Program-made: the position numbers and the translations under genes
Notes under the pieces: model-generated
The model's input: only the letters and a program-made list of their open reading frames with translations
Told to the model about the DNA's origin: nothing
Database searches by the model: none
Assembly (NCBI GenBank): GCA_015501585.1
Contig: JADNRY010000012.1
Span: forward strand, 248,001-312,000
DNA: 64,000 nt
Direction: 5' to 3'
DNA from: Rhodocollybia butyracea
Lineage: Eukaryota; Basidiomycota; Agaricomycetes; Agaricales; Omphalotaceae
In this document: one piece after another, positions 56,474-64,000 of the stretch
How the letters are laid out: every line of letters begins with the position of its first letter
How positions within the stretch are numbered: position 1 is the first letter of the stretch

Positions 56474-57617
56474 TTCTGTAAATAGTCACCCTTTTCTGAT
56501 CACAACTTGAAAGTTGTCCTCGTCCAAAACCCAACAAAAACAAAAGATCGCCAGTCAAGACTGGCGGATTATGGGAATGCTGAGCTAGCAGCGCCGAAGC
56601 AAAGAACGACAAAAGACGTCTACGTCGATTTAAGCGAGAAGAAATGAAGAGAAATGAAGAAGGGAGGAGGAAAGGAGAAGGAAGGGGGAAAGAAGGGAGA
56701 AGGACAAAGGAACTTTGAACGCGGCAAGGGAGTGGTCAACGGGTCAACCAATCACCAACCCTATATACATAGTATATATGGGGTTACTGACAGCAGAATA
56801 GCACTTCATAGCAACACTTGAAATAGCACTCGCAGAATACAATCAGATGGAGTGATTTTGGGCGTACTTTGCGCGCGTACTCGAATGACTCGTCGTTTGC
56901 TTACTGAACAGTGAAGGCCCCTGAAGTGACAGTTGCAGGCTTTTCTCCGCCAAGCCATTTGCGGACGTGCCTTTGAAAGGTACTGGTATCGATGTTCAGT
57001 TCGACGTTACAGCAACCCAGAACAGCCTGAGACCACGATTCAGTACTGCAGTGGGATATCACATTGCTATATCCTGTGTAATGTCGCTCATCACATGTCC
57101 GGCATTGACTTGTGTTCCCATTGCCATTTGCAAACCGTAGGGCCACTGAGTCACCGTGCAATAACGACCAATCGCATCCTTGAAAGTATACCATTACACT
57201 GTGAAGACATAATCCTTGGCTTGAGCGGGGGTAATAATGTTATAGGATGTTATCAATGCTATCCTCAAGAGTGGAGCGACTAGTCTGATGAGTGTCGCAA
57301 TGTCAGAACCATCAACTCGCGAGATCCACGTCACGGTACTGTCTGGTAGTACTTGTCTGGTGAAAGCGATGTAACTTAAGGCTTTAACAAAGTCTGTCCC
57401 TTCAGATTGATACTCTATGGCCATTGGGAATTAAATTGGAGAACAGAGATCTGAAGGGCCTGATCAGGTGGAGAGACGAATGGATCCTATATTTTCACGT
57501 CTTTCAAAAAGTACTTCTGGCGAGAGATGCTGACGCGCGATGTGCCACGAGAAAGATGCACACGAATAGTATTTTGTAAATTCGATGAACATGATGGCTT
57601 CCCAAATCTTGCGACTA
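56474..57617. other. Unresolved region, possible gene remnant on the minus strand
   Basis: Two neighbouring minus-strand frames (57424-57194 and 57194-56901) have protein-like sequence, the second with Cys pairs (CRTCDERHY, AVLGCCNVELNID), but no intron joins them convincingly. A purine-rich tract at 56636-56710 is the polypyrimidine leader of the membrane-protein gene. A short palindrome CGCCAGTCAAGACTGGCG lies at 56550-56567. Confidence 0.35.
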
Positions 57618-59339
57618 CTATCTAGACACCTCATCAATGAACTTCCATCCGAGTTCTTTGATATCCTGCAAACTAAAAGTCCCTTCGACATCATCTATAT
57701 CGTGCTCTTCCCATCCTGGACGTATGAGGCGGCGGATAGACACCGAGCTTGTGGATGTTGCTGTCACAGTGGCGATATGCAACAAAACTTCCGGAGAGAA
57801 CGTTCGCGAGTTCAATGCCAGTGCCTTCCAAGTTACGAGAGCGCCATTCTGTATACCATCAACCTTGTCATGAACCAGAGGATAAGCATCGAATTGGGTC
57901 TCAACGACAGACCAAATGAGCGTTGATTTGGTATCTTCTTCTGTGCTGTGCTCCGTATCGGGGTGTAAGCCCTCGTTGCCTGCAGATGTAGAAGCAATCA
58001 CTGGAGCAGGAGAGCCACCGCCGTAATCCAACGCAACGTGGATCTCTGTCTCTTCGAGATCACCAGCATTGCCATAGGCATCATATATCTGACCCTGTTG
58101 CAAGTCATGACGTCGTTGCTTCTTCCCCTTCTTCTTCGGATGATCCCATAAATCCTCCTCCACATCCACGCTCGTGACAAACATGTTTCTCGGGAGTTTA
58201 CCAAGCGCCTCGAGTTCTGAAGGGGGTATCAATCGCGGAGGACGCTGTGATGCAGATGGTGCGGAAGTGAAGATAGTCGCAGATGGAGGAAGTGGGCCGT
58301 CCAAAGCTTCGACCGGGATAGATTCGGCTTCAGCTTCCTCTGTCTCAGAAATTTCAAGGACATTGAAAACTTTTTTTTGACTGGTCGCAGGAGTAAGAGC
58401 GTACTTGTATCCCCTCTTCTTGTTTTTGTTCCCGAGAGAGAACATGGTCATGTTGTGAGAGTCGGTGATGGTGTCAGCGACGTTCTTCTGCACTAGAGCA
58501 GGGACAGACGGTAGCGGTGTAAGGTCTGCATCCGAGTTTCGTTTTAGTTTGGATGGTACGAGTACCATGGAGCTATTAGCTCCGACAGTGTCATATTTTC
58601 GTTTAATCCTGCGCCTGACATTGCGCCTGCGCGTTTTGGTTGAACCAAGGCCTGGAGGCACATGAATCTCATTGACAGTGTGACTAAATTGAACGAGTCA
58701 AGGATTGTTTGAACCCAGGACGAAATTTAACTTACTTGTTTTTTCGAATTTTGGTAGGAATCAATGGAAATTTTTTTGATTTTGGCTTTGAGGAAGCAAC
58801 TGAAGGACTTTCAGAAGAATTGGAGTCAGATGAGGGATCATTGTTCGAGCCGGAATCACTTGAAGAGTCGGAATCTGAACTCGAACTTGAGCTTGGAGAG
58901 GATTCTGACGACGACGACGACGGCGACGGCGACTGAGCTTTTGAAGGCCTCAGACGTTTCTCCTTATTATCTGTCATATTGTCGGCTTTTACACTGCGAG
59001 TCAAGGAACTTGGCACACACTTAATTCATCTTCTGCCTTGCGCTTTCCCAATCCATAATAGCCTTGCTTCTTCTTCACAAGAACCAAATCTCCATCTCTT
59101 AGTATTTCCTCTGCTATACATCCATCCAAAAGCTCAAATCCATCAAGCTCCAAGTCCAATTCGCGGTATGTTATATTCGAAGATGCGAATGACTTTATTG
59201 TGCCGCAAATTGATTTCTTGAGGCCTGTAATGGACTGTTCTATCCGGTCGTCGCCATCGGTATTAGGAAATGAGAACCAGGCTTTTAGCGCTGGAAGTGG
59301 CGACTTGGTGTTGGTGGCAGTTTGAAGACGAAGACGCAT
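57618..59339 (-). CDS. Coilin-like protein (Cajal body scaffold)
   Basis: Three exons (59339-59021, 58970-58736, 58683-57618) give 539 residues. The N-terminus MRLRLQTATNTKSPLPALKAWF, then the helix and ELDLELDGFELLDGCIAEEILRDGDLVLVKKK, matches the ubiquitin-like self-association domain of coilin (LxLDGFxLxxxxxxxxIRDGDLVxV pattern). A Ser/Asp-rich linker is followed by a strongly basic cluster (TKTRRRNVRRRIKRKY) and PPRLIPPSELE. The end (about residues 400-539) is a Tudor-like beta region with DYGGGS, FDAYPLVHDKV and WKALALNS, finishing LGWKFIDEVSR. Coilin organises snRNP and snoRNP maturation in the nucleus. Assignment is by domain order and motifs. Confidence 0.75.
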
Positions 59340-61494
59340 TCGTGTTTTGCGGCCCGCCAGTTTCCGTAACGAGCCATTATAATATTTATGTAATAATAGC
59401 CGGCTCAAGCGTCCCAACTCGCATATACATAATTAATATGTTTTGCATCGCGAGCCTAGAGCTCCATGTGATGCAGAGTGGGTGAGCTCAGTGAATTAAA
59501 TCCTGTGTGATTTGAATCTGTAGAATAAATATCATAGCCATTTTGATGATAATGAGGTTGAAGGTATGCAGAAGGTGGTGTAGCATGAGCATTAATGCGA
59601 GGATATTTATTTACACTTTCTCGCAACTTTCTCGGGTTGTTGGGGTGCAGCGACTTTGATCCAGATGATCACCATGATTACAGTAATGAGGTGTAGATAG
59701 AGGTGGAGAAATCCTCTCATAGGAAGAAGGAGCAACAATTGCTATATATATATATATTTTTCAAACTCAATATCTACGATGTGCTTATGCCTTACCATGA
59801 GTAGTAAAGGGAAAAAGCACAGTCAGGTTAGCAGCAGTAGTAGCTATCACAGATATTGGGACAGGCTCTGATGGTAAAGGTCCAATGGTATGGGAGAGGG
59901 TAAGCTGAATCCTGCCACCCGAAAGGTCCAGTAACTTTACTCAAATCAAAAACCAACCAGAGAAGATAAATTTAAGCAAGCTTGACAATTATATTTTCTT
60001 TCTACACACTGGCTTTTAGTATCAGGAAGAGAAGAAAAAAGAGGATAACAGCCCATGATATGTTAGATAAATAGTAGAATAAGCTTGCAAGAAACTTTGA
60101 TAAAACCTGTGAGGAACAGGAAAATAGACAGCAGCGACACTTGGAGTTAAGTTCAGAAGGCATGAACCTGGCATGAACACAGTGGTTGAAAAGAAGCCGT
60201 TCAAGGTTGTAATGCCTTCTATTCGAAGTCCATGCTGGTTGTCAATTGTGTTCAATACATCACCCATCGGCTCAAGTCGGCACGGGCGCTCCGTGCGCTC
60301 GCTTTGGCCGGTCAAAGCATTTGTGCGTCCGCACGTTGTGGCTGTGCTCGTTTTTTGGGTCACGGGTGCAATGGGAAAATATGATGGGCACTAAACTGCA
60401 CTAAAGTGAACCAGTTCTGACACAGCCACCCGCCACTGGCTTAACTCATAAGCAACAATCAGTCTGATGGCAGGCAGCAACTCAACGACACTGAGCCCAG
60501 ACTGAGCCACAACAGCGGCGACGGTGTTCTAAGCTTCCGGAGCTTTCAAAAAAGTCTTTCCTACCTATCTGCGCTTTCACTTTTCATCATCAATTCTCGT
60601 GTATCAAACTTTGCCCATCGAAACACCGACTCAAAGCACCGACTTCCGATCAATGGACATGGCCTATCCTGGCCTTGATTAATGACTCTGCACTTGCAAA
60701 ATTCACGCAATTTCCGCAATTAGATCAGAATCGAACTTGGATACACACATTTTATTGATAGAAATCAGCCCCATGATTTATCGATGGAAATTTACGCACC
60801 AACGAGCAAATTGCCATATTAGGCATGCGATGGCCAGCTTTGACATTGTGACAAACATGATTGTGAAGATTGAAGCTTACTCCAGCTCAGTTGGGCATGA
60901 TAGATGGATAAAATTGTACTTGGATCCACTGCAAGGCGGTGAGTCCCAAAGGAATGGTTGGCCTAGCAGGACCGCAGTACGGCGATCTCAACCCGTTAAT
61001 GAGAAGGTTCTTCACTCGAATTGCACCGTACTGCGCATTGGATTCGCTTCGCTCACCCAATTAAAAAGTATATTTACAAGTGTAGCACAAGGAAAAAAGA
61101 GTGGCCGCAAAAGAGAAGTGGAAACGGCTCGCGTACGTTGTGGACAAACCAGGGAACCCCTGGTGAGACACAAACGAAGTTTAACTAGAGCAGTTCGTGA
61201 ATATCGTCGATATCACATCGACGGTTTTTTCAATGGTCTGCACGTACAAGAAGAAACATTAACAGGGTCAGATAAAGAAGTTCATTCAAATATACTTTTC
61301 TTTAGCGGGGCACGGTGCCAGTAAAAACCATAGAAGATTCATTTGAAATTCTCGATGAGAATCAGCTCTGGCACAGAAGTCCAGAAGTCCAGGTGTCCAG
61401 CTGGCTCTGGGGATAAAAAATCTGCGGCCCGATTCGAAGTCAGTGTCGTGACTGTTTACATACGCCAACAACTACGACATTATCAACTACGACG
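59340..61494. other. Gene-poor stretch, 2.15 kb
   Basis: No gene could be supported. Features seen: (TA)7 at 59743-59757, and an inverted repeat GCAGTACGG / CCGTACTGC around 60972-61034 with a loop of about 45 nt. A 195-codon plus frame (60737-61324) has no domain, no intron signals and unusual composition. The segment may be decayed repeat or regulatory sequence. Confidence 0.45.
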
Positions 61495-62418
61495 ATGGGA
61501 GAGTCCTCTTCTGCTGCAGCTTCGCCCCTTGGGGAACTCTGGAAAACTTCCAATGATCTCTTCTTGGAGGTAAAGTCTCCGTTTGCCGCTTATATGCGTT
61601 TAACCTTGAACTGAACTTGCAGAAAACAGATCATATTCAACGTCTCTTATCGTGACCTCGTATGCATTTACTCCGTCAATCGTGAAATGCGCGATTTTCT
61701 GGCCTCCAAGTCCTCCCTCTACATCTGGAAAAAGGCCCGAGAACGCGAAGCTATCTCAAACTTTCCTATGCCAGAGCCTTATCAGAATTTGACAGAGCAG
61801 TTTTGGGCTCACTTGTTTTTTATTCCTGTTTGCACGGTATGTATATACCTGATCTACCTCCTGGATCTCGGAGCTACTTTCGATGGTTCTAAATCTTTCA
61901 CCCAGCTATGTTGGAAAAATGAAGCTCTGTTGGTCGAGTTCGAGATGCTGGATAGGATGTGTGACTCATGTTGGAAGAAGCAGTACGCCTACTGAGCTGA
62001 TAGCTAGTAGAAATTCGGCTAACCTTATCACCGTTAGCATGGTCCCTCGCCCAAACCCTCTTCACGCGTCGCTCCATGGCTTGACATCTCGTATACAATG
62101 TTACGCCATTCCCAACACCGTAAAGCGTGAGTCTCAGCCAACTTTCAAAGGTTCTTCGTTCCAACACATTCCAAAGCTGAGGATCGTCCTCGGGTTTGGG
62201 GCGACCGACGTTCCCTCCAGCTGTACTCGCGCAAGGTTGATGTCGACAACTTCAACAACAATGTAAAGTCATACAGTAGGAAAGCTATGTTCGAACTGCA
62301 GGAGCTAAGAAGCGTACGTAGACTGTTCTTTTTTTATTCATGGCCTCCCTTTGACTTTTTGCAGAATGCGAACATGTGGCAGATGTGGCTGGATACGTAT
62401 GAGAATGGAGAGCAGTGA
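61495..62418 (+). CDS. F-box protein with CxxC cluster
   Basis: Likely substrate adaptor of an SCF ubiquitin ligase, of the large Agaricomycete F-box family. Six exons (61495-61569, 61630-61836, 61906-61982, 62038-62126, 62177-62313, 62365-62418) give 212 residues. The F-box reads LGELWKTSNDLFLEIIFNVSYRDLVCIYSVNREMRDFLASKS, followed by SLYIWKKARE and a zinc-binding-like pair VCTLCWK..LDRMCDSCWKK that is typical of this family. The C-terminal part has charged helices (YSRKVDVDNFNNNVKSYSRKAMFELQELR) and ends YENGEQ. Usual members are 450-550 residues, so this copy is short. Exon 2 acceptor was chosen to keep frame (CAG at 61627-61629 rather than the CAG at 61620-61622). Confidence 0.65.
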
Positions 62419-64000
62419 AAGACCAAATTGAAACTTATACTCTCTGTAATTTTGATAATATTTCTTGAACGACTAGGACGTTTGTAGTCGATGATTCTAA
62501 AGGGGTAATAACACTCGATCAAATCGGAGATCTATGGTTTAGTTACCGCCACACACACACAACAAACACGTGACCTGATATATCTTGCTTTGACCTCTCC
62601 TGATAATGACAACTGAAGCTCAGGACTAAGTGGATCTTGACAGCACTGTTCAATGCTTTAAGTAAACGCCAGTAAGCATAACTTTAACGCTAAGTCTAAA
62701 GTCAAAGATCAGAGCCTGAGTACTGAGTGGCGGCGACAAAAATATCAGTCCTTCGTTGGTCCTTCGACAATATCCTGGCATTCAAATCCAGAAACATGAT
62801 GAGATGTCTCAGATGAGTAAATTGTGAGATATTTATATTGAGGTTAGCTTTTATTGCGCGCGGAGTCGGAGGACCTCATGATGCGCATGTATCCAAGGAC
62901 CAGTGCCTCTCCGTGCCCCCGCGAGCCCTGCAGACGGAGCCAGTGTAGAGCACTTTGCTTTGGTCCCCTGAAGTCAGAGATATCCCCATCTGTTTCTTCA
63001 GCCACCGTTGACAGTGGGGGGTCACGGCTCCATCCTATCTGTCGTTCTGAGCAATTCGGACTTATGGGGTTCAGGTGCTTGGCGAGAGCGACATGACCGG
63101 TCCTCAGTTGCACAATTATATTCGATTGGTGGCGTCTAAGCTCCCCCGCTACTTCTAGGAGTTTGGATCGGACTTCGTCATTTGGATGTGTTGTAGCGCG
63201 ACGATGTGCTAAACCGACTCTTCCATCGTCCTAGTAGTTTTTTTCTAGAAGCCTTGTTTCAGTGCAAATATGTTTGCCGGGAATACCCCACAGTCGCGAC
63301 ATTGCATTAGCGGCTTATCAGTGCCAGATGGCACAGTCTATGCGCCCGTGGAATGATATCTTCAAGCTTTTGACTGCTAGCGCCCACTGCCCAGAGACTT
63401 CAATATTCTATTACAGAGAGCAATAGTCATAGCAAGCAACATTGCACAGGGTACAGCGGTGCTTGACCAATTTCTCACTATATAAGGTTTAGAAAAAGCC
63501 CGAAACTTGCGGCTAACTTCACCCACGAAAATCTGAGGCTGATTCTGAGCCCCGTCTGCCTTCAGATGGGTTTAATACCACTACATACAGCAGGCCATCG
63601 GGGACAAACAGCATTAATATTGAACGATGCTTTGATCTTCGACACTCTCCCGCCCCCCAGTCTTGAAGTACATAGATCAGCGAAAGAAGATTTTCCGTTG
63701 GCGATTGACGCGTTCAACCATTCTCTTGAACCTCTCACTATCATCGCGCGCAAAGTTAGTATCAAAACCTTGCTTCAGAAGATCTAGAAACGAACCTTAC
63801 TTGCCAAATCTCTCTTCCCTCTGGTTCAAATGGTCGGATTTTACAACCTTGAAACTCTATTTAGCGCGATCTTCGATACTCTTGAGTCACGTCTTTCACG
63901 TCGCGCTACCCACTGATGATAGAATGCTAGACGCGAATTGCTTGGAGGAAGAGGGCAAGACTCGGACTGAATCGTTGACGGTGGACAAGTTCTGATTATA
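62419..64000. other. Right-end region, no gene resolved
   Basis: About 1.6 kb. A (CA)n tract lies at 62552-62564. A TATATAAGG at 63478-63486 lies about 85 bp before an ATG at 63566 whose frame runs 73 codons; a splice near 63752 could extend it rightwards. It may be the 5' end of a gene that continues out of the window, but no domain is visible. Confidence 0.35.

Noticed and set aside
60737..61324. 195-codon plus-strand frame
   Set aside because: Composition unlike neighbouring genes, no conserved motif, frame crosses an inverted repeat.

Overview
The window is nuclear DNA from a filamentous basidiomycete, most likely an Agaricomycete. Introns of about 45-70 bp with GTNNGT donors and CTNAC-like branch points interrupt nearly every gene, gene density is high (about 26 recognisable genes), and several families are typical of mushroom-forming fungi (DUF7598-type four-helix membrane protein, Zn2Cys6/fungal-TF protein, CxxC F-box protein, secreted Ala/Ser-rich repeat proteins). 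There are no rRNA, tRNA, CRISPR or viral features. I rebuilt exon structures by hand from splice signals and reading-frame continuity, so boundaries are good to a few bases where both flanks are conserved and less certain elsewhere.

Layout. 1-3.1 kb (minus): 5' end of an Argonaute, then the tRNA pseudouridine synthase PUS3/DEG1. 3.7-4.7 kb (plus): GPR1/FUN34/YaaH acetate-type transporter. 4.9-8.0 kb (minus): ER chaperone LHS1 (GRP170 class) ending in RDEL. 8.2-9.3 kb (plus): deaminase-fold-like protein. 10.2-11.2 kb: NHP6-like HMG-box protein. 12.8-14.9 kb: a disordered orphan and a DUF7598-like membrane protein. 15.3-29.7 kb: the TSC2 (tuberin) region. 30.7-34.0 kb: two tandem paralogous secreted proteins. 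34.7-35.0 kb: a MITE with clear terminal inverted repeats and target duplication. 35.0-42.4 kb (plus): WD40-like protein and an Unc13/Git1-like MHD-C2 protein. 42.8-47.7 kb (minus): YAE1 and a Cid1-type nucleotidyltransferase. 49.4-53.5 kb: divergent LSM7 and importin beta (KAP95). 54.5-56.5 kb (minus): Ser/Thr-rich single-pass membrane protein. 57.6-59.3 kb (minus): coilin. 61.5-62.4 kb (plus): F-box protein. The last 1.6 kb has no resolved gene.

The most striking signal is that tuberin is in two pieces. The amino-terminal HEAT-like half (15306-17392) and the half carrying the tuberin domain and Rap-GAP (26296-29677) are both on the plus strand, in the right order, each open and intact. They are separated by 8.9 kb holding four unrelated genes (a Zn2Cys6 factor, a cullin N-terminal-only protein, an HpcH/HpaI aldolase and a ribokinase). 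The two halves join end to end within one helical-repeat region, which suggests that a single TSC2 gene was split by insertion.

Functional themes: RNA biology is well represented (Argonaute, PUS3, Cid1-type transferase, LSM7, coilin), as are housekeeping trafficking and chaperone genes (LHS1, KAP95, Unc13-like). These look like ordinary co-location rather than a pathway cluster. Accessory character is concentrated at 17.4-26.3 kb and 30-35 kb.
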